A stretch of 64,000 nucleotides of DNA from Parabacteroides sp. AD58. Lineage in GTDB: Bacteria > Bacteroidota > Bacteroidia > Bacteroidales > Tannerellaceae. Positions within the stretch are counted from its first letter, which is position 1; the number at the start of each line of letters is the position of its first letter. A model generated the notes under the pieces. It was not told the DNA's origin and searched no databases. It saw nothing but the letters and a program-made list of their open reading frames with translations. The position numbers and the translations under genes were made by a program. Shown in pieces: positions 34,962 through 43,562 of the stretch. The stretch lies in assembly GCF_023744375.2 (NCBI RefSeq), contig NZ_CP146284.1:1240001-1304000 (forward strand), in the 5' to 3' direction.

Positions 34962-35025
34962 AAAGCCCGGCCGGCTTCATCGGCCATGGGATACATCCCA
35001 CGGCAAATGAAACCAGCCGGGCTTT
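34962..35025 (-). terminator. Long hairpin with T-tract just before the HU-like gene
   Basis: On the minus strand AAAGCCCGGC (35025-35016) pairs with GCCGGGCTTT (34971-34962), and the stem continues inward through TTCAT/ATGAA to TGGGAT-GT-ATCCCA, close to 28 bp in all. TTTTTGCGTTTTT follows. It lies 34 bp before the start codon and so inside the leader, if the promoter at 35224-35253 is used. Confidence 0.75.
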
Positions 35026-35050
35026 CGCTCGAACTATTTCTCTATTATAG

Positions 35051-35114
<64 letters not shown>

Positions 35115-35223
35115 ACACAATTATCTCGCACCACCAAATCATTAGCGGTAAAAGATGTTAATCTTCGAGGAATATTTGTGGTATTCAAAAGCGGCATTGT
35201 CATTTTCTTTTTGTTGTCTGTCG

Positions 35224-35253
35224 CAAATATAAGGTTTTATCAGAGAAGGCAAA
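35224..35253 (-). promoter_or_regulatory. Promoter of the HU-like gene
   Basis: On the minus strand TTTG (35253-35250), 18 bp, TATATTTG (35231-35224). The spacing is one base short of usual. Transcripts would cross the GCTT repeat and the long hairpin. Confidence 0.6.
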
Positions 35254-35316
35254 AAAACGAGAGAAAAAATGTGTTCCGAAAAACGGAACTTGCCGGAAAA
35301 AGAAAAGACATAAAAA

Positions 35317-35341
35317 AAGAGGATTCAATGTGAATCCTCTT
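35317..35341 (-). terminator. Terminator of the initiator tRNA
   Basis: An 11-bp perfect stem (AAGAGGATTCA at 35317-35327, complement at 35331-35341) with a 3-nt loop, followed by a T-run on the minus strand. Confidence 0.88.
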
Positions 35342-35347
35342 CCTTAG

Positions 35348-35419
<72 letters not shown>

Positions 35420-35457
35420 ATCACACCTTGTAATCATTGTTTCTTGATTACGGGTGC

Positions 35458-35488
35458 AAAAGTAGAAAACATTTTTTACTTTGTCAAG
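35458..35488 (-). promoter_or_regulatory. Promoter of the initiator tRNA
   Basis: On the minus strand CTTG (35488-35485), 19 bp, TACTTTTG (35465-35458). Confidence 0.7.
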
Positions 35489-35574
35489 TATTTCACGTAT
35501 TTTTTCTTCTCATCCACCGCAATCAAGAAATCAACAACCATGCTATCAAACACTTATATCCGTGTTAAATATTA

Positions 35575-35883
35575 TCAATAATCAGGATATTCATCCGATT
35601 CATACAAATGCAAGCGGTTTTTCAGTCTGAAGATCTCATCTTGCAGTTGTTCAACCCGCTTTAACAGATGGTGAATGGCATCTATACCTTCCAGATTAAT
35701 GGACAGATCATAATACATCCGCGTGTATTGTTCAACATCTTTCAATTGTGAAACTGGCAAGTATGATTCATCATTCACAACATTTAAATCAATCAGTCCG
35801 CCTTCATCCAGCAACAGGATAAACTCCGGATCGATATGACATTTCTGGCAGTATTCACTGACAATAACATATTCTGTATCCAT
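35575..35883 (-). CDS. cbpM: Chaperone modulator CbpM
   Basis: 102 residues, like E. coli CbpM (101). An N-terminal MerR-like segment (VSEYCQKCHIDPEFILLLDEGGLIDL) is followed by a helical C-terminus with a coiled-coil look (HHLLKRVEQLQDEIFRLKNRLHLY). CbpM binds and restrains the J-domain protein CbpA. The gene follows cbpA by 17 bp, which confirms the pair. Confidence 0.85.
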   Translation of the reverse strand: MDTEYVIVSEYCQKCHIDPEFILLLDEGGLIDLNVVNDESYLPVSQLKDVEQYTRMYYDLSINLEGIDAIHHLLKRVEQLQDEIFRLKNRLHLYESDEYPDY

Positions 35884-35900
35884 AATTCCTACGTATTAAG

Positions 35901-36800
35901 TTATGAAAGATGTTGTATCTGACGGAACAGGTTCTTCTGTTCTTCGCTCAAGTTTGTCGGAATGTTGACGGTATAGGTAACAATCAAATCACCAAACGAA
36001 CCCTCCTGCTTGTAGACAGGGAATCCTTTTCCTTTCAAGCGGACTTTCGCATTATTCTGCGTACCCGGCTTGATTGCCAACTTAACCTTTCCATTCAACG
36101 TATCTACAATCTGTTCTCCCCCCAAAATGGCTGTGAACAAATCCAGTGATACGGTAGTGTACAAATCATTGCCCTCACGTTTAAACTGAGCATCCGGTGT
36201 AATGACAAAAGTAATGTACAAATCACCTGCCGGACCACCATTTACACCCGGTCCACCTTGGCCAGCCAACTTAATGGTCTGCCCATCGGCTACACCTGCC
36301 GGAACCGTAATCCGCAGATTCTTTCCATTTACTGTCAGAATCTGTTTATGCGTTTCTGCAGCCTCACGCAAAGTCAGATGTAACTCAGCCGTATAGTCTT
36401 GTCCACGAAATCCATAATTGGCTTGCCGCCTGCCGCCTCTACGCGAACCGAACAATGATTCAAAGAAATCAGAAAATTCGCCCTCATTCTCTCCTGAAGA
36501 TGACCAGAACGAAGTATGGAATCCTCCATTCTGCTGATTACCATAAGCCTGCTTTTGAGCTTCATATTCATCGGCATGTTTCCAGTTTTGGCCATATTCA
36601 TCATATTTTTTCCGTTTTTCGGGATCACTTAAGACCTCGTTGGCTTCATTTATTTCCTGGAACTTCCGATGTGCATCCGGATCATTCGGATTCAAATCCG
36701 GATGATACCGACGAGCCAGCTTCTTGAAAGCCTTTTTAATGTCTTCCTGAGAAGCATCTTTGCTCACACCAAGAATGTTGTAATAATCTATATAAGCCAT
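35901..36800 (-). CDS. cbpA: DnaJ-class co-chaperone CbpA
   Basis: 299 residues from the ATG at 36800 (a TTG two codons earlier is not needed). The J domain, residues 1-70, has the HPD motif in [10 protein letters not shown] Gly/Phe-rich linker follows and then the C-terminal substrate domain ([30 protein letters not shown]). There is no zinc-finger region, so it is CbpA type rather than DnaJ. It stimulates DnaK. Confidence 0.9.
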   Translation of the reverse strand: MAYIDYYNILGVSKDASQEDIKKAFKKLARRYHPDLNPNDPDAHRKFQEINEANEVLSDPEKRKKYDEYGQNWKHADEYEAQKQAYGNQQNGGFHTSFWSSSGENEGEFSDFFESLFGSRRGGRRQANYGFRGQDYTAELHLTLREAAETHKQILTVNGKNLRITVPAGVADGQTIKLAGQGGPGVNGGPAGDLYITFVITPDAQFKREGNDLYTTVSLDLFTAILGGEQIVDTLNGKVKLAIKPGTQNNAKVRLKGKGFPVYKQEGSFGDLIVTYTVNIPTNLSEEQKNLFRQIQHLS

Positions 36801-36890
36801 ACTCAAATCAATTATTTATTAAATAACTTCTACAAGAAATATTCCAAATGCATCGTCCGGCCGTATAAATATCGTTAAAGAGGACCAGCT

Positions 36891-38207
36891 TCAGGCTTTA
36901 TACTTAATCCAACGGATAATTTCTGCCACAGACGGCTTCTTTCCGTACATCAATATGCCCGTCCGATAGACCTTGCCGGAAACCCAAACACATCCATAGG
37001 CGGTCACAAACAGCAAGACCAACGAGAGAATGTGCTCCCACAAAGGGATGTCATAAGGCAGACGCACCATCATCACGATCGGCGACGTGAAAGGAATCAG
37101 TGAACACCAGAAAGCCAACGGGCCGTCAGGATTCTCCACACTGTAAATACCGGCATAGAAACCGAACAGGATAAAGATCATCATCGGAGTCATAAACTGG
37201 TTGGCATCTTCCGGCTGGTTGATGGCACTACCGATAGCCGCAAACAGAGAAGCATACAAAATATAACCACCGATAAAGTACAGCAGGAAGTTGATGCCCA
37301 AGGTAGCAATCGGAATAGAATGAATGATATCCTGTATCTTCAACACCGTCGGATCAACCGAAGTCATCATAGCCGCCTGATTCATGTTGCCCGACATCAT
37401 CATGTCGGCCGTTTGTGTAGCATCTCCGCCAAAGAGGAACAAACTGCCTGATACCAGCACTGTCGTCAAGACAGCCCACAGAAAGACCTGAGTCAACCCG
37501 ACCATGCCGATACCGACAATCTTACCCATCATCAGCTCAATAGGTCTCACCGACGAAACCATCAGCTCGACAATACGGTTGGTCTTCTCTTCCATCACGC
37601 CCTGCATCACCATCGAACCATACATCAGGATAAACATATAAATCAGGAAGGTAGACACAAACCCGATCACAGTCATAACCTCTACAGAAGAACTGCTTTC
37701 CGAGCCATCATCATCCCACTTGACTGTCTGGACATCGAACGATACCTTACAGTCATCGATGATTTGCTTCAAATCCGGTATCTGATAGGAATCCAGCTTT
37801 TCCTGTTCCAGCATAGCCGACAGCTGACTGTTTACTTCCCGCTTCAATCCCATTGGAATCTGTTTCTTGGAATACAAGGTGGCTGCATGAGGCTGTTTCA
37901 GCAGATCATCCGTAATAAAGAGAAATGCTTCCACTTCCTTGTCATCACTCTTCCGGTATTCTTCCATGTCGCCTTCTGCCGGAACAAACCGGTATTCATC
38001 GGTATTCTTGAATGCCGGGGCATATTTACCGACCTGGTCCAACACCACAATATTCTTCACCTCATCACTTTTCAGGTTTGCCAACCAAAGCGGCACAAAC
38101 ACCATGGCCGCAAAAAGAACAGGCGCCAAAAAAGTCAATAAAAGGAAAGACTTCTTACTTACACGCTGTAAATACTCACGTTTGATGATTAGTCCTAATT
38201 TACTCAT
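36891..38207 (-). CDS. ABC transporter permease (NatB-like)
   Basis: 438 residues. One membrane segment near the N-terminus (FLLLTFLAPVLFAAMVFVPLWLA), a large extracytoplasmic domain to about residue 175, then six membrane segments, with MEEKTNRIVELMVSSVRPIELMMGKIVGIG typical of ABC-2/NatB permeases. The start overlaps the end of the ATPase gene by 8 bp. The pair exports sodium or another small substrate. Confidence 0.88.
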   Translation of the reverse strand: MSKLGLIIKREYLQRVSKKSFLLLTFLAPVLFAAMVFVPLWLANLKSDEVKNIVVLDQVGKYAPAFKNTDEYRFVPAEGDMEEYRKSDDKEVEAFLFITDDLLKQPHAATLYSKKQIPMGLKREVNSQLSAMLEQEKLDSYQIPDLKQIIDDCKVSFDVQTVKWDDDGSESSSSVEVMTVIGFVSTFLIYMFILMYGSMVMQGVMEEKTNRIVELMVSSVRPIELMMGKIVGIGMVGLTQVFLWAVLTTVLVSGSLFLFGGDATQTADMMMSGNMNQAAMMTSVDPTVLKIQDIIHSIPIATLGINFLLYFIGGYILYASLFAAIGSAINQPEDANQFMTPMMIFILFGFYAGIYSVENPDGPLAFWCSLIPFTSPIVMMVRLPYDIPLWEHILSLVLLFVTAYGCVWVSGKVYRTGILMYGKKPSVAEIIRWIKYKA

Positions 38208-39144
38208 GATCGGTTGATGTTAAAGGATGATTGGCTACTACTTGAATAAAAATATCGTGCATTGACGGAATTTCTTCCTGGAAAGAAACAATCTCCAGCT
38301 GATCGGCCAGCTGACGGAGCAACTCGGAATTGGTAACTCCTTTCTGCTTTTTTATACGGATTTCCAATTCACCGCCTGTCAGTTCTTTCCGGCCTTGCTC
38401 TTCAAACAGGGAAGAATTCAGTGTCGGCAAGGCTTCCGCCCCCTGTTTTACCCGTAAGGCATATTGATAAGACTTGAACTGCTCGCGAACTTCCTGCACT
38501 GAACCATTCAATACTACATGCGAATGATTGATCAGTGCGATATGGTCACATATTTCTTCTACCGAACCCATGTTGTGGGTTGAGAAAATAATCGTATGTC
38601 CTTTATCTTTCAGTTCAAGGATTTCCTGTTTCAGCAATTCTGCATTCACCGGATCGAAACCACTGAAAGGTTCGTCCAAAATCAGAAGCTTGGGCTCATG
38701 AACAACTGTTATAATAAACTGAACCTTCTGTTGCATTCCTTTAGACAGTTCTTCCAGTTTCTTGTTCCACCAGGGCATGATGTCAAACTTCTCAAACCAG
38801 GCTTGCAGACGTTTCTTGGCTTCCTGATAGGAAAGACCTTTCAGCTGAGCCAGATAAATAGCCTGCTCTCCTACTTTCATTTTCTTGTACAAACCGCGTT
38901 CTTCCGGTAAATAGCCGATCTGATAAATATCATCCTGCACAGAGGGGCGACCGTTGAACAATACAGTACCGCTGTCGGGTGCCGTAATACGGTTAATGAT
39001 TCGGATCAGTGTTGTTTTTCCGGCTCCGTTCGGCCCCAACAATCCGAATATCTGACCTTCTGGCACTTGAATGCTGACGTGGTCGAGCGCCAGATGATTG
39101 GCATATTGCTTGACCACCTCTTGGGTCTCTAATAAATACTCCAT
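38200..39144 (-). CDS. ABC transporter ATP-binding protein (NatA-like)
   Basis: 314 residues. Walker A is GPNGAGKTT, the signature LSKGMQQKVQ, Walker B LLILDEPFSGFDP, and the switch His lies in IIFSTHNM. A C-terminal part after residue 220 is typical of the NatA/multidrug type. It drives the permease encoded next. dnaG lies 39 bp upstream on the same strand. Confidence 0.93.
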   Translation of the reverse strand: MEYLLETQEVVKQYANHLALDHVSIQVPEGQIFGLLGPNGAGKTTLIRIINRITAPDSGTVLFNGRPSVQDDIYQIGYLPEERGLYKKMKVGEQAIYLAQLKGLSYQEAKKRLQAWFEKFDIMPWWNKKLEELSKGMQQKVQFIITVVHEPKLLILDEPFSGFDPVNAELLKQEILELKDKGHTIIFSTHNMGSVEEICDHIALINHSHVVLNGSVQEVREQFKSYQYALRVKQGAEALPTLNSSLFEEQGRKELTGGELEIRIKKQKGVTNSELLRQLADQLEIVSFQEEIPSMHDIFIQVVANHPLTSTDHE

Positions 39145-39183
39145 CTTTATCTTTTACTTTTATAGTTTATTCTTCTCTATCCA

Positions 39184-41298
39184 TTACATTTTCAATACAA
39201 TCCGCTCTCCTAATTCTTTCGAAAGGACCTTTTTGATTTCATTCAGCTGGGCAATTTCTTTCATGATTGCCAGAATCTGCTCAGAATCAGCAGACGAAAG
39301 CTGCTTCAACTGTTCTTGTTTATCCTTTATCCGACGCAGAATGTAGGCCTCTTTAAAGGCAAATAAATCACGTACCACCAACTGATCCAGTTTATCTTCT
39401 TCCTGCTCTACTTCCCGGAACTTGAAATGATATTTGCTCAACTGGTATTTCTCACTCATCAGATTGGCTGCTATCCGGCTCACCAACGGATCGGGATGCG
39501 CCAGGAAGTAACGATGGGCAATAAACGATTCCTCACCACAGCGATTGGCAGCCTCATCCAGCATCTGCTTGAATATCGGTGTATAAAACGACAAATCATC
39601 CCGTTCCAGATCATCCCGAATAAATTCAGCTACCCGGATCACGACATGTTCTTTCGTCTCTTCATCCACATAATCATATAAAATCCGCTCTCCATAACGT
39701 ACGACATAGCGCAATAAAGCAATTTCAAATGCTTCATACGGCGAACGCTGCCGGCTGACTACCTGCGTCTCTTCCACCGGAGCCGAAGGCGGCATCTCCG
39801 GCATTTCGCTGGAACTTGGATAATCTTCCTCTGGAGGTGGCGGAAAATCAGGAGGTAACTGTTCGGAAACAGCCTCTGCCTCAGCCACCGGCTTTTCCTG
39901 TATCGGCTCCGAAGCTCCCGTAATTGAATAATCAGGAGGCAAAATCTCTGTAGCAGCCCGGTTTGTGACAGGTAACGGCTGAGCCTGTTCGTTCTTCGAC
40001 AAGCGCAATTTGTTCACCTGATTCAGAACAACCTGCTCATCAATCTCCATCATGGCACTGCATTCCCGGATATAAATCGTACGGGTTATATCATCGGGTA
40101 CAATCGAAATGGTCCGGATAATATCCCCAATCAAGGCAGCCCGTTTGACCGGATCGTTCCCTGCATCTGCCAACAGCAGTTTCGTCTTGAAGCGGATAAA
40201 ATCGGTTTCGTGCTGACGGATAAATTCAGCAAACTCCGTTGCTGTATGCGAGCGGGCAAACGAATCGGGATCTTCTCCGTCGGGCAACAAGACGACTTTT
40301 ACGTTCATCCCTTCGTCGAGCAACAAATCAATACCACGAATGGCTGCTTTAATACCGGCAGCATCGCCATCATATAATACCGTAATATTATTGGTAAACC
40401 GATGAATCAGGCGAATCTGTCCATGTGTCAAGGCGGTTCCCGACGAAGCCACCACGTTTTCGACACCCGACTGGTGCATGGAGATCACATCCGTATAACC
40501 TTCCACCAGATAACAGCGGTCGGCTTTCACAATGGCCTGCTTGGCAAAATAAATACCATACAGTTCATTGCTTTTATGATAAATCGGACTTTCGGGCGAA
40601 TTGACATACTTGGCTGTCTTCTCATCTTTCTTTAAAACGCGTCCGCCAAAAGCAACGACTTTTCCACTCAATGAATGGACCGGAAAGATAACACGTCCGC
40701 GGAAACGGTCGTTCACATTCCCGTTCTCGTAGGCAATTACGAGTCCGGTTTTCTCCAGATATTCTTTCTTATATCCCTTCCGTATGGCTTGCTGGTATAA
40801 AGCGTCCCGCTGGTCCAGACTATATCCCAACTGAAACTTCCGAATGGTTTCTTCGCGGAAACCACGCTCGATGAAATACCGCATGCCGACTGTCTTACCT
40901 TCCACATGTTCATGCAGCATCTGCGAGAAATACTGCTGTGCCCAGGCATTCACAATGAACATACTTTCGCGGTCGCTGCGGATGCGTTTCTCTTCATCGC
41001 TCAATTCCCGCTCCTGTATCTCTATATTATATTTCTTCGCCAGGAAACGAAGCGCGTCAAAATACCCCAGCTGCTCATGCTTCATAATGAAATGAACAGC
41101 CGTTCCACCTTCTCCACAAGCAAAACATTTACATATATTCTTAGCCGGAGAAACATAAAACGACGGAGACTTATCATCGTGAAAAGGACAAAGCCCTACA
41201 TAATTAACTCCTCTCTTCCGAAGTGTAACGAATTCAGAAACTACGTCCACTATGTTCGCAGCATCCAATATCCGGTCTATGGTAGGTTGATCTATCAT
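39184..41298 (-). CDS. dnaG: DNA primase
   Basis: 704 residues. Zinc site CPFHDDKSPSFYV to CKCFACGEGG at about 38-65, the primase core with FRGRVIFPVHSLSGKVVAFGGR, and the Toprim motifs LVEGYTDVISMHQSG and TVLYDGDAAGIKA. The C-terminal 250 residues, with a Pro/Glu-rich linker (about 465-515), form the helicase-binding part, longer than in E. coli DnaG (581 in all). It lays RNA primers at the fork. Confidence 0.96.
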   Translation of the reverse strand: MIDQPTIDRILDAANIVDVVSEFVTLRKRGVNYVGLCPFHDDKSPSFYVSPAKNICKCFACGEGGTAVHFIMKHEQLGYFDALRFLAKKYNIEIQERELSDEEKRIRSDRESMFIVNAWAQQYFSQMLHEHVEGKTVGMRYFIERGFREETIRKFQLGYSLDQRDALYQQAIRKGYKKEYLEKTGLVIAYENGNVNDRFRGRVIFPVHSLSGKVVAFGGRVLKKDEKTAKYVNSPESPIYHKSNELYGIYFAKQAIVKADRCYLVEGYTDVISMHQSGVENVVASSGTALTHGQIRLIHRFTNNITVLYDGDAAGIKAAIRGIDLLLDEGMNVKVVLLPDGEDPDSFARSHTATEFAEFIRQHETDFIRFKTKLLLADAGNDPVKRAALIGDIIRTISIVPDDITRTIYIRECSAMMEIDEQVVLNQVNKLRLSKNEQAQPLPVTNRAATEILPPDYSITGASEPIQEKPVAEAEAVSEQLPPDFPPPPEEDYPSSSEMPEMPPSAPVEETQVVSRQRSPYEAFEIALLRYVVRYGERILYDYVDEETKEHVVIRVAEFIRDDLERDDLSFYTPIFKQMLDEAANRCGEESFIAHRYFLAHPDPLVSRIAANLMSEKYQLSKYHFKFREVEQEEDKLDQLVVRDLFAFKEAYILRRIKDKQEQLKQLSSADSEQILAIMKEIAQLNEIKKVLSKELGERIVLKM

Positions 41299-41324
41299 CT
41301 TTTACTGTTTCCTTATTTTATAGA

Positions 41325-41373
41325 CAAATGTACGATATTATTTGACAAACAAACCGTTTTAATATTACTTTTG
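41325..41373. promoter_or_regulatory. Divergent promoters of dnaG and the DUF5106 gene
   Basis: On the plus strand TTTG at 41341-41344, 21 bp, TACTTTTG at 41366-41373. On the minus strand TACATTTG at 41332-41325. The two promoters overlap back to back, so they may compete. Confidence 0.65.
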
Positions 41374-41421
41374 TCGGAACTATAAACATACAAGCAAAAA
41401 CAACATATAAACTCGACTTCT

Positions 41422-42345
41422 ATGAATAAGCTATTACCCCTATTAATCGGGATTGTCGGCCATTTGTTTATTTCCTCTGATTTAATGGCCCAGTCGGCAA
41501 CAAACGGCTTTACACTTCCTGCCATTCCGGATACACTTCAGACAGTTGAGTCGCGTTCTTCTTATCTGGTAGCGCACTACTGGGACCGTTTCTCGTTTGC
41601 CGACAGCCTGCAATTCATGAACCAGCCGGAAATGGTCGAGCAGGCTGTGGTCGACTATGTAGATCTTTTCCGCCTGGTTCCGGCAGCAGAAGCCGAAAAC
41701 TCGTTGTCGGCTCTGATGGATCAGGCATCCGTTACTCTCAACGGATTCTTATTCTTTTACAATACTTTGGAGAAATATCTTTACGATGCGACTTCGCCGA
41801 TGCGGAACGAGGCACTTTTTATTCCGGTTCTCCAAAAGATGATGGCTTCAAACAAGCTGAGTGATGACGACAAGCTGCGACCTGCCATGCTGTTGAAGTC
41901 GGTCAGCAAAAACAAAGTAGGCAGTATGGCAGCCGACTTCAGTTATACGAAGCCCGATGGCAGCCGGCACCGGCTTTCCGAACTGCAGACTCCACTCATC
42001 CTGCTCCTTTTCTTCGATCCGGAATGCGACGATTGCCATCAGGTCATTATGCGACTGGAGAAAACTGATGTGCTTAACCTGTTGACTGCCGACAGGCAAT
42101 TAACCGTTTTGGCCGTTTATCCGGGAGAAAACAAACGCTTATGGCAAACCATGGCACAGCATATGCTTCCGACATGGGAAATAGGAATGGACGAATCACA
42201 GACGATCTACAACAAAGAGCTGTATGATATTCTGGGTTTCCCGTCCATGTATCTGTTGGACCAGCACAAAACTGTCATACTCAAAGATGCCAGTCTGACA
42301 GCTTTAGAAGAATACTTCGGGGCCAACGAAAATACACATAAATAG
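41422..42345 (+). CDS. DUF5106/thioredoxin-like periplasmic protein
   Basis: 307 residues. A signal peptide ends near LMAQ (residue 24). Residues 35-160 fit the helical DUF5106 region common before thioredoxin-like domains in Bacteroidota. The rest has a thioredoxin fold with an active-site-like Cys202-Asp-Asp-Cys205 (FFDPECDDCHQV) and the cis-Pro region GFPSMYLLD. It may reduce or form disulfides in the periplasm. The CDDC pair is not the common CxPC, so redox behaviour is uncertain. Confidence 0.8.
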   Translation: MNKLLPLLIGIVGHLFISSDLMAQSATNGFTLPAIPDTLQTVESRSSYLVAHYWDRFSFADSLQFMNQPEMVEQAVVDYVDLFRLVPAAEAENSLSALMDQASVTLNGFLFFYNTLEKYLYDATSPMRNEALFIPVLQKMMASNKLSDDDKLRPAMLLKSVSKNKVGSMAADFSYTKPDGSRHRLSELQTPLILLLFFDPECDDCHQVIMRLEKTDVLNLLTADRQLTVLAVYPGENKRLWQTMAQHMLPTWEIGMDESQTIYNKELYDILGFPSMYLLDQHKTVILKDASLTALEEYFGANENTHK

Positions 42346-42347
42346 GT

Positions 42348-42379
42348 ATTGTAAAACGACGAAGGTCTTTCTACTTTTG
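42348..42379 (+). promoter_or_regulatory. Promoter of the cation efflux gene
   Basis: ATTG at 42348-42351, 20 bp, TACTTTTG at 42372-42379. Confidence 0.65.
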
Positions 42380-42420
42380 CTTGGGTCAGAAACAAATATA
42401 TAATATTAAACAAACGAGAA

Positions 42421-43332
42421 ATGGCAAACCATCACGAACATTCACATCATCACGAGCACCACTTAGTGCCGGCTTCCCTGAACAAAATATTCATCTTTTG
42501 CATCGCGCTTAACTTGCTGTTCGTCATAATCGAAGCTGGCGTCGGATTTATCTACAATTCATTGGGATTACTGTCTGATGCCGGTCACAACCTGAGCGAT
42601 GTATTCAGTCTGCTGCTCGCACTCGTGGCGTTTCGGATGGCAAAGCTCCATGCCACCCATCATTTTACCTATGGATACAAAAAAGCGACCATTCTGATTT
42701 CATTAGCAAATGCCATGATATTGCTGGTTGCCGTAGGTGCCATTCTGATTGAAAGTATTTATAAACTAAAAAACCCTGAGCCAGTATCGGGCGAAGCCAT
42801 CAGCTGGACAGCAGGTATAGGTATTCTCATCAACGGACTGACTACCTGGCTATTGATGCGAGACCGGAAGAAAGACCTGAATGTACAAGGAGCATTTCTC
42901 CACATGATGATGGATACATTGGTTTCCGTAGGAGTTGTAATCTCAGGTATTTTAATCAGTTTCACCGGCTGGAACTGGATTGATTCGATTATCAGTCTGC
43001 TCATTGCCGCAGTCATTCTTATATCTACTTTCGGACTATTGAAAGAAAGTCTCTTCCTTTCTATGGATGCTGTCCCGGCTTCAGTTCATCTGGAAACCAT
43101 CCAGCAGGAAATCGAAGCTCTTCCTCAAGTAAAAAGCTGGCATCACCTGCATATCTGGGGAATCAGTACTACCGAAAATGCGGCCACGGTCCATATTGTT
43201 TTGAACAATATTGCAGAAATGGAGACGGTCAAACCCCGTATCAAGCAGATTTTCAGCTCTGCCGGAATCTCACACAGCACCATCGAGTTTGAATCGGCCT
43301 CCTGCCAGTGCCATGAACAGGAATGCTCATAA
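42421..43332 (+). CDS. Cation diffusion facilitator (zinc efflux)
   Basis: 303 residues. The N-terminus is His-rich (NHHEHSHHHEHH), six membrane segments follow, and the zinc site residues are in GLLSDAGHNLSDVFS (HxxxD) and HMMMDTLVSVG. A C-terminal cytoplasmic domain starts near residue 215 and ends with a CQCHEQECS metal-binding tail. It exports Zn2+ (perhaps Co2+ or Cd2+) in exchange for protons, as CzcD and ZitB do. Confidence 0.92.
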   Translation: MANHHEHSHHHEHHLVPASLNKIFIFCIALNLLFVIIEAGVGFIYNSLGLLSDAGHNLSDVFSLLLALVAFRMAKLHATHHFTYGYKKATILISLANAMILLVAVGAILIESIYKLKNPEPVSGEAISWTAGIGILINGLTTWLLMRDRKKDLNVQGAFLHMMMDTLVSVGVVISGILISFTGWNWIDSIISLLIAAVILISTFGLLKESLFLSMDAVPASVHLETIQQEIEALPQVKSWHHLHIWGISTTENAATVHIVLNNIAEMETVKPRIKQIFSSAGISHSTIEFESASCQCHEQECS

Positions 43333-43350
43333 TTCAATTCTTTCTATATG

Positions 43351-43562
43351 ACCTCTTGATCATAAACTCGTGACTTTCTAATACGAATCTCGTTACTTTT
43401 TAATTGTTTGACAGTAGTCGTAAAGCTTTTCCATATATGTGGTAAAGCTTTTTGACCTATATGAAAAAGCTTTACCACATCTGTCAAACAATTACTTTCT
43501 AACGTGAATCGAATTAATTTCTAATGAGAATTGAATTAATTTCTAACGACAATCTATTTCTG
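43351..43562. repeat. Array of nine to ten 22-bp units with changing sequence theme
   Basis: Units start at 43373, 43395, 43417, 43439, 43461, 43483, 43505, 43527 and 43549, exactly 22 bp apart. Flanking units carry ACTTTCTAA, ACTTTTTAA or AATTTCTAA; the inner ones carry GTCGTAAAGCTTTT, GTGGTAAAGCTTTT and the inverse AAAAAGCTTTACCAC. ATTGTTTGACAG and its complement CTGTCAAACAAT bracket the inner part, giving a long hairpin. The array lies between two convergent genes and could work as their shared terminator. AGCTTTTCCATA also occurs in the 232-315 array. Confidence 0.85.

Noticed and set aside
43351..43562. CRISPR array
   Set aside because: Units of 22 bp follow each other with no spacers, differ from each other and are partly inverted; no cas genes are near.
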